DNA from: Anaerolineaceae bacterium
GTDB taxonomy: Bacteria; Chloroflexota; Anaerolineae; Anaerolineales; Anaerolineaceae
DNA: 64,000 nt
Reading direction: 5' to 3'
NCBI GenBank assembly: GCA_029975475.1
Contig: JARKPB010000019.1
Location: 124,001 to 188,000 of the forward strand
Both the position numbers and the translations under genes were made by a program. Positions 50,965 through 60,520 of the stretch are shown piece after piece. Within the stretch, counting starts at the first letter, position 1. The number at the start of each line of letters is the position of its first letter. Under the pieces are notes generated by a model. That model was not told the origin of the DNA and did no database searches. It was given only the letters and a program-made list of their open reading frames with translations.

Positions 50965-52572
50965 ATGTGGACTTCAACCTGGAGGGAGCAGACCTGGCAG
51001 CGCCTGGGACAGGAGCGCTGGGACGTGCTGATCATCGGCGGCGGCATCACCGGCGCGGGGGTGCTGCGGCTGGCAGCGGCCAGCGGCCTGAAGGCGCTGC
51101 TGGTCGAAGGGGCGGATTTTTCCTACGGCACATCCAGCCGCTCTTCCAAACTGGTGCACGGCGGGCTGCGCTACCTCTTCAACCGCCAGTTTGACGTGAC
51201 GCGCGAATCGGTGCACGAGCGCCAGTGGATGCTGCGCGCCGCGCCGGGGCTGGTCACGCCGCTGGCTTTTGTGCTGCCCAATTACGAGCGCTTCCACTTC
51301 CCCGGCAGCGTGCTCGGGCTGGGGGTTTTCATCTACGACCTGATGGGGCGCACCTTTTCCAACCGGGCGATTTCCGCCGGCCAGATCCTGAACACGCACC
51401 CGGATTTAGCCCGCGAAGGGCTGAAAGGCGGTTTTCGCTACTATGACGCCCAGGTGGACGACAGCCGCCTGGTGCTGCGCGTGCTGCGCGAAGCCTGCGC
51501 GGCGGGCGGGACGGCGCTGAACTACGCCCGCGCCGAGACCCTGCTGCGCGACCGCGCCGGGCGGGTTTGCGGGGCGGCGGTGCGCGATACCTCTAGCGCG
51601 GACGGCGGCGCGGTTGAAGTGCGGGCCGGGGTGGTGATCAACGCCACGGGCCCGTGGACGGACGAGGTGCGCGGCCAGATTGGCGCGCCGGGGCGGCTGC
51701 GCCGGCTGCGCGGCAGCCACCTGGTCTTTTCGCGCCAGCGCTTCCCGCTCAACGAGGCGATCACGCTTTTCCATCCCCGCGACCGGCGCGCGCTCTTCCT
51801 GCTGCCGTGGGAAGGCGCGACCATGATCGGCACGACCGACATTGATCACGACCCGGCGCTCGACCGCCAGGTGCGCGAACCGTTCGCCAGCGCGGACGAG
51901 ATCGGTTACATGCTGGAAGCCGCGCACTTCCTTTTCCCCGATTTCAACCTGGGCGAAGCGGATATCCTCTCCACTTTTTCCGGGCTGCGCCCGGTGGTGC
52001 GCAGCAACGCCGCCACGCCCTCCAAAGAATCGCGCGCGCACGCCCTGTGGCAGGAAGAGGGGCTGATCACCATCACCGGCGGCAAACTGACCACCTTCCG
52101 CATCATGGCCAGCCAGACGGTGCAGGCCGCGCTGGCGGCGCTGGGCAGACAGCCGGGGCGGGCAGCCAGACCGGTGATGTTTGACCCCCTGCCGGCGCTG
52201 GCGGAAAGCGGTCTGGACGCCGCCGATCAGGCGTATCTGCTCGGGCGCTACGGCGCGGAGACCCCGGCGCTGCTGGCGGCCGCCGCTCCGGGAGAACTGG
52301 CGCATATCGATTCCCTGCCCAATCTGCTGGCGGAACTGCGCTGGGCGGCGCGCAGCGAGGGGGTGGCGCATCTGGACGACCTGTTATTACGCCGCGTACG
52401 CCTGGGGCTGCTGCTGCCGCAGGGCGGCCAGGCGCTGATGGCGCAGATCCGCGCGATCGCGCAGCCGGAACTGGGCTGGGATGACGCGCGCTGGCAGGAA
52501 GAAGAAACCGCCTACCGCCGCATCTGGCAGCAGGCGTACAGCCCCGCCCCGGGCCCGCAGGCCGGTCAATAA
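50965..52572 (+). CDS. glpD: FAD-dependent glycerol-3-phosphate dehydrogenase/oxidase
   Basis: 535 residues from ATG 50965 (CGGAGGG upstream). GlpD/GlpO family: Rossmann FAD site DVLIIGGGITGAGVLRLAAASG, then GTSSRSSKLVHGGLRYL, VVINATGPWTDEV, MIGTTDIDHD, FSGLRPVV and ITITGGKLTTFR. The C-terminal helical domain contains GRYGAETPALL. It oxidises glycerol 3-phosphate to dihydroxyacetone phosphate at the membrane, passing electrons to quinone (dehydrogenase) or O2 (oxidase). The anaerobic setting favours quinone. Its product is the backbone for the alkyl-DHAP-synthase-like enzyme encoded next, ten bases downstream. Confidence 0.92.
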   Translation: MWTSTWREQTWQRLGQERWDVLIIGGGITGAGVLRLAAASGLKALLVEGADFSYGTSSRSSKLVHGGLRYLFNRQFDVTRESVHERQWMLRAAPGLVTPLAFVLPNYERFHFPGSVLGLGVFIYDLMGRTFSNRAISAGQILNTHPDLAREGLKGGFRYYDAQVDDSRLVLRVLREACAAGGTALNYARAETLLRDRAGRVCGAAVRDTSSADGGAVEVRAGVVINATGPWTDEVRGQIGAPGRLRRLRGSHLVFSRQRFPLNEAITLFHPRDRRALFLLPWEGATMIGTTDIDHDPALDRQVREPFASADEIGYMLEAAHFLFPDFNLGEADILSTFSGLRPVVRSNAATPSKESRAHALWQEEGLITITGGKLTTFRIMASQTVQAALAALGRQPGRAARPVMFDPLPALAESGLDAADQAYLLGRYGAETPALLAAAAPGELAHIDSLPNLLAELRWAARSEGVAHLDDLLLRRVRLGLLLPQGGQALMAQIRAIAQPELGWDDARWQEEETAYRRIWQQAYSPAPGPQAGQ

Positions 52573-52582
52573 GGAGAACCCG

Positions 52583-54325
52583 ATGAGCAAAACAGAGACC
52601 TTTCAGCCCGACTGGTATGAAGGCGAACTGCCGCCGCGGTCTTTCCGCGCGCTGTTCCGCTGGAACGATCCCAAAGCCTTTAAGCATCCCAGCCGCGGTT
52701 TTTACCGCCACCTGCGCGACACCTTCGGGATGAGCGACGAAGATTTTAAGAATCCCTCCCCGGCGCTGGAGGAATTTGACCTTCAGCAGCCGCCGCGGCT
52801 GCCGGAAAAAACGCGCCGCGAACTGGCCGCCCTGGTCGGGGAGGAAAACGCCAGCGAAGATACCTTTGAGCGCGTGCGCCGTTCGTACGGCGCCGGGATG
52901 CTGGACGCGCTGCGGCTGCGCCAGCGGGTGGTGGAAAATTTGCCCGATCTGGTGCTGCGCCCGCGCGGACGGGCGGATGTCGAGGCGGTGGTGGCGTACT
53001 GCGATCGGGCCGGCATCCCCGTGCAGGTTTACGGCGGCGGCTCGAGCGTTACCCGGGCTTACGAGGCGGTGAAAGGCGGGGTAACCCTTGACCTCTCGGC
53101 GCACATGAACCGGGTGATCGCGCTGAACGAGACCGACCAGACCGTCACGGTCGAGCCGGGCATCTGGGGACCGGATCTGGAGCGCATTCTCAATAATGCC
53201 CCGCGAACCCTGGGGGCGAACCGCGCCTACACCGTGGGGCATTTCCCCCAGTCCTTTGAGCATTCCAGCGTGGGCGGCTGGGTGGTTACCCGCGGCGCGG
53301 GGCAGAACTCGACCTATTACGGCAAGATTGAAGACATGGTGCGCTCGCAGGAATACGTCACCCCGCGCGGCATCCTGCGCACTCCCCCCTATCCGCGCTG
53401 CGCCACCGGCCCGGATATCAACCAGATCATGATCGGTTCGGAAGGCACCTTTGGCGTGCTGACCGAGGTCACCCTGCGCATCTGCCGCTACCAGCCGGAA
53501 AACACGCGGCGTTTTTCGTATCTGTTCAAATCCTGGGAAGACGGGGTCAACGCCTACCGCGAGGTGATGCAGAGCGAGGCTGGCTTCCCTTCGGTCTTCC
53601 GGCTTTCCGACCCGGAGGAGACCGACGTGGCGCTGCGCATGTATTCGATCGCCGACAGCATCGCTGACCGCGGGTTAAAAGTCCTCGGATTTCAACCGAT
53701 GGCGCGCTGCATGCTGCTCGGCTCGGCGGACGGCGACAAAGGTTACACCGCCCTGGTGGCGCGCAAGGTGGACGCGGTCTGCCGGCGCTACGGGGCGCTC
53801 AACCTCAGCGCGCTGCGTCTGACCCAGCGCTGGGAACATTCGCGCTTCGCGGACCCGTACATGCGCGAGGATCTGCTCGACCACGGCATCATCATTGACA
53901 CGCTGGAATGTGCGGTGACCTGGTCGCAGCTGCCCGAAGTGCACCGCAGGGTGCGCGCGGTGGTTAAAGCCCGCCCGCGCACGATCTGCATGACCCACAT
54001 GTCGCACGCCTACCCGCAGGGCACCAACCTGTATTTCATCTTTATCATGCGCGAAAGCGACCCGAACGCTTATCTGGATCTGCAGTACGGCGTTCTGCAG
54101 GCGATTCAAGACTCCGGGGCGGCCATGAGCCACCACCACGGGATCGGCAAGCAGACCGCGCCCTGGCTCGAGGGTCAGATCGGCACGCCGGTCATGGATG
54201 TCTTTCGCGCGCTGAAGGCGCACTTCGACCCGCGCGGTATTCTCAATCCGGGCGGAACGCTCGGTTTTGACCTGAGCGAAGAACAGCGCGCCAAACGCTG
54301 GGGCTACCGCGGCAGGAACGGGTAA
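52583..54325 (+). CDS. Alkyldihydroxyacetonephosphate-synthase-like FAD oxidoreductase
   Basis: 580 residues from ATG 52583 (AAGGAG upstream). VAO/PCMH flavoprotein: [90 protein letters not shown]. The C-terminal SHHHGIGK is the catalytic His-rich loop characteristic of alkylglycerone-phosphate synthase (AGPS), and the N-terminal FRWNDPKAF also resembles AGPS. AGPS replaces the acyl chain of acyl-DHAP by a fatty alcohol to form the ether bond. Co-operonic GlpD, kinase and FadR-like regulator make an ether-lipid role reasonable. A different polyol-phosphate oxidase activity cannot be excluded. Confidence 0.82.
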   Translation: MSKTETFQPDWYEGELPPRSFRALFRWNDPKAFKHPSRGFYRHLRDTFGMSDEDFKNPSPALEEFDLQQPPRLPEKTRRELAALVGEENASEDTFERVRRSYGAGMLDALRLRQRVVENLPDLVLRPRGRADVEAVVAYCDRAGIPVQVYGGGSSVTRAYEAVKGGVTLDLSAHMNRVIALNETDQTVTVEPGIWGPDLERILNNAPRTLGANRAYTVGHFPQSFEHSSVGGWVVTRGAGQNSTYYGKIEDMVRSQEYVTPRGILRTPPYPRCATGPDINQIMIGSEGTFGVLTEVTLRICRYQPENTRRFSYLFKSWEDGVNAYREVMQSEAGFPSVFRLSDPEETDVALRMYSIADSIADRGLKVLGFQPMARCMLLGSADGDKGYTALVARKVDAVCRRYGALNLSALRLTQRWEHSRFADPYMREDLLDHGIIIDTLECAVTWSQLPEVHRRVRAVVKARPRTICMTHMSHAYPQGTNLYFIFIMRESDPNAYLDLQYGVLQAIQDSGAAMSHHHGIGKQTAPWLEGQIGTPVMDVFRALKAHFDPRGILNPGGTLGFDLSEEQRAKRWGYRGRNG

Positions 54326-54353
54326 AATAAACACCAGGGAGAGGAGAACCACA

Positions 54354-55895
54354 ATGGCTGAGAATTTGCTGGCGATTGATCACGGCACCCAGTCCGTGCG
54401 CGCGCTGCTGTTTGATCCGCGCGGGAATCTGCTTGCCAAACAGCGCGTGCCGATCGAGCCGTATTACTCCGACGCGCCCGGCCTGGCCGAGCAGAAACCG
54501 GAGGTCTTTTGGAACGCGGTCTGCCAGGCCTGTCAGGGGTTGTGGCAGCAGCCGGGGGTGGAGAAGACTTCCATCGCCGCGGTGGCGCTGACCACCCAGC
54601 GTTCCACCGTGCTGTTTGTGGACGAAAACGGGCGCCCGCTGCGCCCGGCGATTCACTGGCTGGATCAGCGCCGGGCGGAAAATTTGCCGCCGGTGGGCGG
54701 GTTGTGGGGTGCGGCGTTTAAGGTCGCCGGAGCCAGCGAAACGGTGGCTTACCTTGCCGCAGAGGCTGAGTGCAACTGGGTGCGCACCCAGCAGCCGGAG
54801 GTGTGGGAAAAGACCCACAAGGTGCTGCTGCTCTCGGGGTTTCTGACCTATCTGCTCACCGGCAACATGGTCGACTCGGTCGGCAGCACGGTGGCTTACC
54901 TGCCCTTTGATTACAAGAGTCAGAAATGGGCGGCGAAGGGCGACTGGCGCTGGCAGGCCATGCCGATGCGGCGCGAGATGCTGACCGACCTGGTGCCGCA
55001 GGGGCAGGAGCTGGGGCGGATCAGCCCGCAGGCGGCTGAAGCCACGGGCATCCCCGCCGGGTTGCCGTTAATCGCCGCCGCGGCGGATAAAGCCTGCGAG
55101 GTGCTGGGCGCCGGCAGCCTGGAACCGCAGGTGGCCTGCCTTTCCTACGGCACCACCGCCACGATCAACACCACCCACAAGAAGTACATCGAGATTGTGC
55201 CGCTGCTGCCCGCTTACCCGGCGGCCGAACCGGGGCTGTACAACCTGGAACTGCAGATCTTTCGCGGCTACTGGATGGTGAGCTGGTTTAAGCAGGAATT
55301 CGGGCTGCGCGAGCAGCGCCTGGCGGATGAACGAGGGGTGGAGCCGGAAGCGTTATTTGATGAACTGGTCGAGTCGGTGGCGCCCGGCTCGCAGGGGCTG
55401 GTTCTGCAGCCTTACTGGTCGCCCGGGCTGCGCCACCCCGGTCCCGAAGCGCGCGGCGCGATCATCGGGTTTGGCGACAGCCACACCCGCGCCCACATTT
55501 ATCGTGCTATACTGGAAGGACTGGCATACGCGCTGCGCGACGGGAAGGAGAAGACCGAACGGCGCAGCGGCAAGCCCATCACCGAGCTGCGGGTGGCGGG
55601 CGGCGGCAGCCAGAGCAACGCGGCGATGCAGATCACCGCGGATATTTTCAATCTGCCCGCCTCGCGCCCGCATGTGTACGAGGCCAGCGGGCTGGGGGCG
55701 GCCATGGTCGCGGCGGTTGGCGCCGGGATCCACCCCAGTTTTGACGCCGCCCTCAAAGAAATGACCCACCTGGAGCGCACTTTTTTGCCCCGTCCCGAGG
55801 CCAGCGCAATCTATGAAGAGCTGTATCAGCAGGTATACCTGAAGATGTACGAGCGGCTGAAACCGCTCTATCAGGCGATTCGCAAGATTCGCTGA
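54354..55895 (+). CDS. FGGY-family carbohydrate kinase (glycerol-kinase-like)
   Basis: 513 residues. FGGY domains: N-terminal [50 protein letters not shown], and the C-terminal ATP site with [12 protein letters not shown] and [22 protein letters not shown]. The family phosphorylates glycerol, xylulose, ribulose, gluconate and others. In this operon glycerol to glycerol 3-phosphate would feed GlpD directly, but canonical GlpK loop motifs are not convincing, so the substrate stays open. GGAGAACCACA precedes ATG 28 bases after the flavoprotein. A perfect terminator ends the operon. Confidence 0.86.
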   Translation: MAENLLAIDHGTQSVRALLFDPRGNLLAKQRVPIEPYYSDAPGLAEQKPEVFWNAVCQACQGLWQQPGVEKTSIAAVALTTQRSTVLFVDENGRPLRPAIHWLDQRRAENLPPVGGLWGAAFKVAGASETVAYLAAEAECNWVRTQQPEVWEKTHKVLLLSGFLTYLLTGNMVDSVGSTVAYLPFDYKSQKWAAKGDWRWQAMPMRREMLTDLVPQGQELGRISPQAAEATGIPAGLPLIAAAADKACEVLGAGSLEPQVACLSYGTTATINTTHKKYIEIVPLLPAYPAAEPGLYNLELQIFRGYWMVSWFKQEFGLREQRLADERGVEPEALFDELVESVAPGSQGLVLQPYWSPGLRHPGPEARGAIIGFGDSHTRAHIYRAILEGLAYALRDGKEKTERRSGKPITELRVAGGGSQSNAAMQITADIFNLPASRPHVYEASGLGAAMVAAVGAGIHPSFDAALKEMTHLERTFLPRPEASAIYEELYQQVYLKMYERLKPLYQAIRKIR

Positions 55896-55910
55896 ACGTG
55901 CGCTCAAACT

Positions 55911-55950
55911 TGCAGGCGGGTGCGTCATGGCCCCGCCTGCAGCTTTTTTT
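55911..55950 (+). terminator. Rho-independent terminator of the FadR-type operon
   Basis: TGCAGGCGGG pairs perfectly with CCCGCCTGCA over an 11-base loop and GC is followed by seven T. It also faces the convergent VTT-domain gene. Confidence 0.92.
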
Positions 55951-55960
55951 CAGGGGGTGA

Positions 55961-56506
55961 TTAATCCAGCCAGGGAACCATGCGGATCAGATGCGCGCCG
56001 CCCAGCACAACCACCGTGCGGTTGACGATTTTTCCCGCCCAGCACCATAAGAAGAACTTGAGCGGGTGCATGCGCAGCATGCCCGCCGAGAGGCCCGCCA
56101 TATCAAAAAGCGGGTTAGGGACGGCCGCCAGGACAAAAATGGTGACGCCGCCGTATTTTTGCATGTAGCGCTCCACCACCGGAAACCATTTGGACTTTTC
56201 CACGATGGTCTTTCCACCCAGCCCGGCCAGGTAACCGGAAAGCTCGCCCAGGGCCGCGCCCAGGCTGGCCACCACAATCAGGAAAACGGGCGACACAAAG
56301 GGGGAGATCGCCGCGGTAATCAGCGAACCGGGAATGGGCAGCGCGATGGAGGCGTTGGCAATAAACTCGACAATAAACGAGCCGAGCAGCCCGTACTGGG
56401 CAAACTCGCGGAAGCGGTCGCGCATGATATAGGCGTAAATGGTCAGACCGATGATGAAGAGGACGGCGATGATGCTGACGATGCGCAGCCGGGTTTCTTT
56501 TGACAT
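55961..56506 (-). CDS. VTT/DedA-like (SNARE-associated) membrane protein
   Basis: 181 residues, about five hydrophobic segments. ALPIPGSLITAAISPF and the glycine-rich ASLGAALGELSGYLAGLGGKTIVEK carry the conserved G-x-x-x-G helix hairpin and ELxGYLxG motif of VTT/DedA proteins. AVPNPLFDMAGLSAGMLRM matches the P-N-P-x-x-D loop. DedA/VTT proteins act as polyprenyl-phosphate or phospholipid transporters/scramblases. Here it could serve the envelope glycosylation genes, but the assignment rests on family only. Confidence 0.82.
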   Translation of the reverse strand: MSKETRLRIVSIIAVLFIIGLTIYAYIMRDRFREFAQYGLLGSFIVEFIANASIALPIPGSLITAAISPFVSPVFLIVVASLGAALGELSGYLAGLGGKTIVEKSKWFPVVERYMQKYGGVTIFVLAAVPNPLFDMAGLSAGMLRMHPLKFFLWCWAGKIVNRTVVVLGGAHLIRMVPWLD

Positions 56507-56602
56507 GATGAGGTGATGATAGCATGCGCAGGAACGGGCGTCAAGCGAGCGGGCAGGCCGTTCGCGGCGCGGAAGATGATCTTGCGCAGAGGGGGCGAGA
56601 AA

Positions 56603-58468
56603 TCAGCCCGGGTGGGAACCGCCCGGCTGCGGCGCGCTTTCGCTCTGCGCGCCGAACTGACGCTGGTAAAGGGCGGCGTAAGCCCCGCCGCGGGCGAGCA
56701 GTTCGGTGTGCCGGCCGCTTTCCACCAGCCGGCCGTCCTCGATCACGCAGATTTTATCCGCCGCGCGGATGGTGCTCAGGCGGTGGGCGATCACCACGGC
56801 GGTGCGTCCTTTGAGCAGCCGGCGCAGGGCGTCCTGAATCAGGTTTTCGGTCAGCGTGTCCACGTTGGCGGTGGCTTCATCCAGAATCAGGATGCGCGGG
56901 TTGACCAGCACGGCCCGGGCGATGCAGATCAACTGGCGCTGGCCGATCGAAAGATTGGCGGCGCCCTCCTGCACCCGGGTGTCGTAACCCTCAGGTTTCG
57001 CCTGGATAAAGTCGTGGGCGTTTGCCAGTTTCGCCGCGGCGATAACTTCCTCCAGGCTGGCATCCGGGCGGCCAAAGCGGATATTATCCGCCAGGCTGGC
57101 GCTGAACAGGAAGGAGTCCTGGGGGACAATCGCGATCTGACGGTGGAGCGAAGCCAGCGTCACCTCGCGGATATCCCGGCCGTCCACCAGGATGCGGCCG
57201 GCGCTGACTTCGTAGAAGCGGGCGATCAGGTTGGCGATCGAGGTTTTTCCGGCGCCGGTTGGGCCGACCAGGGCGACCACCTGCCCGGGTTTGATTTCCA
57301 GGTTGATCTCATGCAGCACTTCGGGCAGTTCCGGGCGGTAGCGGAAGCAGACGCCTTCCAGGCGGATTTCGCCGCGCACGTCCGTGAGGTCCGCCGCGCC
57401 GGGTTGATCGCTCACCTCCGGTTCGGTCTCCAGTAATTTCACCACCTGTTCGCCGCCGGCCATCGCGGACTGGAGCGTGTTGACCATGCGGCTGAGTTCC
57501 TGAATGGGCTGGAAGAAGCGGCTGACGTAGGAGAGGAAAGCCACCAGCACGCCGATCGTGACGGTCTGATTGAGCACCCAGCGCCCGCCGAACCACAAGA
57601 CCACCGCGGTGGCGAGCATGCCGAGAAATTCGATGGACGGCAGGAAGACAAAGGAAAGCGACATGGCGTCAATATTGGCTTCGCGGTTGTCTTCGTTGAC
57701 CTCGTTGAACTTTTCCTGGGTGCTGTTTTCCTGGCTAAAAGCCTGAATGACGCGCACACCGGAGATATCCTCGGCCAGGTTGCCAACCACGCGGGCGACC
57801 GAGGTGCGCGTGCGGCGATAGGCAGCCCGGGCGCGGTTTGAGAACCAGGCGGTCGCCAGCACCATCAGCGGCAGGACCGCGAAAGCCAGCAGCGCCAGGC
57901 GGAAATTCATCCCCAGCATGATCACGATAATCCCGCCCAGGATGAGGAAATCGCCCAGCAGCGTGATCACGCCCTGCGAAAGCAGGTCATTAATCGTGGC
58001 GACATCGTTCATCACCCGCGAGACGGTGACGCCAACGATGTGGGTGTCATGATAGCCGAGCGAAAGGCGCTGCAGATGGCGGAAGAGCGCCGAGCGGATA
58101 TCCGCCAGCATGCGCTGACCCACCGCGGTCATCAGATACTGCTGGCCGGCGGTGGCGGCGTACAGGCCGACGTAGGCGCCCGCCATCGCCAGCGTGATGC
58201 GCAGCAGACCGGCCTGATCACCGGTGGAAATGACCGTGTCCACGGCAATTTTGAGCAAATAAGGCGTCAGCAGGGTCAGGCCGGTGGTGGCGAGCATGAG
58301 GAAGAAAGCGGCCAGCATGCGCCGCCAGTAGGGGCGCAGAAAAACCAGCATGCGGGCGACCACGCGGCGGTTAAAAATCTGTCCGCGCTGATCCGAATCG
58401 CTGGCAAAGCCCTCCAGCGCGCCGCGCGGGCCCATGCCGGGGGAAGAGACGCCAATCCCAAAGCCCAT
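56603..58468 (-). CDS. ABC exporter half-transporter, consensus-Walker-B subunit
   Basis: 621 residues: cytoplasmic leader, six-helix exporter domain (~45-330), then nucleotide-binding domain. Walker A GPTGAGKTS, Walker B ILILDEATANVD with the catalytic Glu, H-loop AHRLST, but a degenerate signature LSIGQRQ. The partner gene two bases upstream has LSGGQ but Asp in place of Glu. Together they give one competent and one degenerate ATP site, as in heterodimeric exporters such as TM287/288 or BmrCD. Substrate (drug, lipid or peptide) unknown. Confidence 0.92.
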   Translation of the reverse strand: MGFGIGVSSPGMGPRGALEGFASDSDQRGQIFNRRVVARMLVFLRPYWRRMLAAFFLMLATTGLTLLTPYLLKIAVDTVISTGDQAGLLRITLAMAGAYVGLYAATAGQQYLMTAVGQRMLADIRSALFRHLQRLSLGYHDTHIVGVTVSRVMNDVATINDLLSQGVITLLGDFLILGGIIVIMLGMNFRLALLAFAVLPLMVLATAWFSNRARAAYRRTRTSVARVVGNLAEDISGVRVIQAFSQENSTQEKFNEVNEDNREANIDAMSLSFVFLPSIEFLGMLATAVVLWFGGRWVLNQTVTIGVLVAFLSYVSRFFQPIQELSRMVNTLQSAMAGGEQVVKLLETEPEVSDQPGAADLTDVRGEIRLEGVCFRYRPELPEVLHEINLEIKPGQVVALVGPTGAGKTSIANLIARFYEVSAGRILVDGRDIREVTLASLHRQIAIVPQDSFLFSASLADNIRFGRPDASLEEVIAAAKLANAHDFIQAKPEGYDTRVQEGAANLSIGQRQLICIARAVLVNPRILILDEATANVDTLTENLIQDALRRLLKGRTAVVIAHRLSTIRAADKICVIEDGRLVESGRHTELLARGGAYAALYQRQFGAQSESAPQPGGSHPG

Positions 58469-58470
58469 GC

Positions 58471-60267
58471 CTAGCCCTCCCCCGCCGCGGCAGCCGGCTG
58501 CATTTGTTGTTCAACAATCTGAGCGTAAAGGCTGCAGGTCTTCATTAACTCTTCATGCCTTCCGCGCGCGACCACCCGGCCGCGTTCGAGGACCAGGATC
58601 AGATCGGCGAACTTGACCGTGCTGAGGCGGTGGGCGATGACAAAAGTCGTGCGCCCGCGCATGACGCGCTCCAGCGCCCGCTGGATCAGGTGCTCGGTCT
58701 CGCTGTCCACGGAAGAAGTGGCGTCATCCAGAATGAGAATGCGCGGATCGGTCAGCAGGGCGCGGGCGATCGCCAGGCGCTGCTTCTGCCCGCCGGAAAG
58801 GGTAATTCCGCGCTCGCCCACCAGGGTATCGTACCCTTTGGGCATGCGGATGATAAAGTCGTGCGCCTGAGCGTCGCGGGCCGCCTGCTCGATTTCTGCC
58901 TGGGACGCCGCGGGGCGGCCAAAAGCGATATTCTCGCGGATGGTGGCGGCGAAGAGGGTTGATTCTTGCAGGACCATGCCGATGCTGGCGCGCAGCGACG
59001 CCAGGCTGACCTGGCGGATATCCATCCCGTCAATCAGGATGCGCCCGGCGGTCGGGTCGTAGAAGCGGGGGATCAGGTTGGTGATCGAGGTCTTGCCCGA
59101 GCCGGTCGGGCCGACCAGCGCCACCACCTGGCCGGGCTGAGCCTCAAAATCCACCTCCGAAAGCACGCTGGCGCCGCGCCCGTAGCAGAAGGATACGCGC
59201 TCGAAACGAACCGCGCCGCGCCGGACCTGGATTTCAGGCGCGTTGGGAGCCTCGCGCACATCGGGGATCGAATCCAGAATTTCAAAGATGCGCTCGGCGG
59301 AGACCGAAGCGTTGGTAATGGCCGGGAGAACCATGCCGAGGAAGCGCACCGGCGCGATCAGATTCGCCATATAGGTGGTGAAAGCCACCAGTTCGCCCAG
59401 GGTGAGGGTATTTTGCATCACCAGCCGCCCGCCGAGGAGCAGGATTGCCACGCTGGCAAGGTTGGCGATCAGGTTCAGGCGCGGCATGTGGACGGCATCC
59501 AGAGCCGCCGCGCGGGCGGAAAGGTCGGTCCAGGCGCGGTTTTCGGCTTCAAAGCGGGCGATTTCAGCCTCTTCCTGGGCGAAAATTTTCACCACCCGCG
59601 CCCCGCGCAGGTTTTGCTCCACCCGGGTGGTCAGCACACTGAGCTGGGCTTGAATTTTCCAGGAAAGCGGGCGGTAAAGGCGGCCAAAACGCACCGAAAA
59701 GAACACCAGCAGCGGGATCGCCGCGGTGGAAAGCAGCCCCAGCATGGGATTCATGGCGATCAGCACAGCGGCGGTGATCAGCAGCAGGAAAACGCCTTCA
59801 ATGACGCGGAAGGTGGCCCGCCCGGTGACAAAGCGGATGCGCTCGACATCCTGGATGGCGCGCGAGAGCAGATCTCCGGCTTCAGCCTGATCATGGAAGG
59901 AAAAAGAAAGCAGGGTGATCTTGCGCTGCAGGGCGTTGCGCAGGTCATACGCCACATTCTGGCTGGCGATTTCCGTCCAGCGGCCCTGAAAATAGGTAAA
60001 CAGGCCCTTGACCAGCACCAGGCCGAGCAGGGCGGCCACCATCCAGCCCAGATAGGTCAGGTCGCCGCCGCGAATGCCTCGGTCAATCGCCGAGCCCAGC
60101 AGTTGAGGGTTGAGCAGATTGATCAGGTCAATCAGCACCATCAGGCTGTAAGCGCCGGCAACCATGCGCCAGTGCGGGCGCAAATAGCCAAAACAACGCG
60201 CCAGAGGCGTCTTCCAGAACGAAGGTTTGGGTGCGGCAGCGCTTGAGGAGGATGGGATAACAGTCAT
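58471..60267 (-). CDS. ABC exporter half-transporter, degenerate-Walker-B subunit
   Basis: 598 residues: six-helix domain (~30-320) then ATPase domain. Walker A GPTGSGKTS, signature LSGGQKQRLAIARALL, Walker B ILILDDATSSVD with Asp at the catalytic Glu position, H-loop AHRLSTV. Expected to pair with the protein encoded two bases downstream. A TATAAT-containing stretch (60308-60318, read leftward) and a hairpin CACCGGCG/CGCCGGTG lie in its leader. Confidence 0.92.
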   Translation of the reverse strand: MTVIPSSSSAAAPKPSFWKTPLARCFGYLRPHWRMVAGAYSLMVLIDLINLLNPQLLGSAIDRGIRGGDLTYLGWMVAALLGLVLVKGLFTYFQGRWTEIASQNVAYDLRNALQRKITLLSFSFHDQAEAGDLLSRAIQDVERIRFVTGRATFRVIEGVFLLLITAAVLIAMNPMLGLLSTAAIPLLVFFSVRFGRLYRPLSWKIQAQLSVLTTRVEQNLRGARVVKIFAQEEAEIARFEAENRAWTDLSARAAALDAVHMPRLNLIANLASVAILLLGGRLVMQNTLTLGELVAFTTYMANLIAPVRFLGMVLPAITNASVSAERIFEILDSIPDVREAPNAPEIQVRRGAVRFERVSFCYGRGASVLSEVDFEAQPGQVVALVGPTGSGKTSITNLIPRFYDPTAGRILIDGMDIRQVSLASLRASIGMVLQESTLFAATIRENIAFGRPAASQAEIEQAARDAQAHDFIIRMPKGYDTLVGERGITLSGGQKQRLAIARALLTDPRILILDDATSSVDSETEHLIQRALERVMRGRTTFVIAHRLSTVKFADLILVLERGRVVARGRHEELMKTCSLYAQIVEQQMQPAAAAGEG

Positions 60268-60299
60268 GGGGCGAAAAGCACCGGCGGGCAGCGCGCGCC

Positions 60300-60486
60300 G
60301 GTGATATATATATTATACATCAGGCCGCGGGAGAAAGGGAGGTTCCCCGCGCTGCGCGGGCTGGTTCTGCACTGGCAGGAGCGCCACAACCCCCCAAACC
60401 TCTTTGCCCGCGGTGTTATCCGCCGCCCACAGGGCGCCCTCGCGCAAGAAAAAGCCGCCAAAGCGCTGACCGGCGGGAACAGAAGA
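60300..60486 (-). pseudogene. Possible coding remnant between the two ABC pairs
   Basis: Reading leftward from the stop inside the palindrome to a TAA inside the downstream TATAAT box, one frame stays open for about 58 codons. It includes FGGFFLREGALWAADNT and VWGVVALLPVQNQ, which look protein-like. There is no credible start codon or ribosome binding site. It may be a decayed gene segment left when the two-gene ABC unit was duplicated, or chance. Confidence 0.2.
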
Positions 60487-60514
60487 TCAGGGTCAGGCGG
60501 CCGCCTGACCCTGA
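60487..60514. terminator. 28-bp perfect palindrome downstream of an ABC gene
   Basis: The half-site TCAGGGTCAGGCGG is followed immediately by its exact complement. It lies seven bases past the stop of the upstream ABC pair and probably forms a terminator or mRNA-protecting hairpin; the following T-run is weak. Confidence 0.6.
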
Positions 60515-60520
60515 CGGGGT

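Noticed and set aside
58966-60246. 426-codon plus-strand frame opposite an ABC exporter gene
   Set aside because: Antisense shadow; the minus-strand frame has all ABC motifs.
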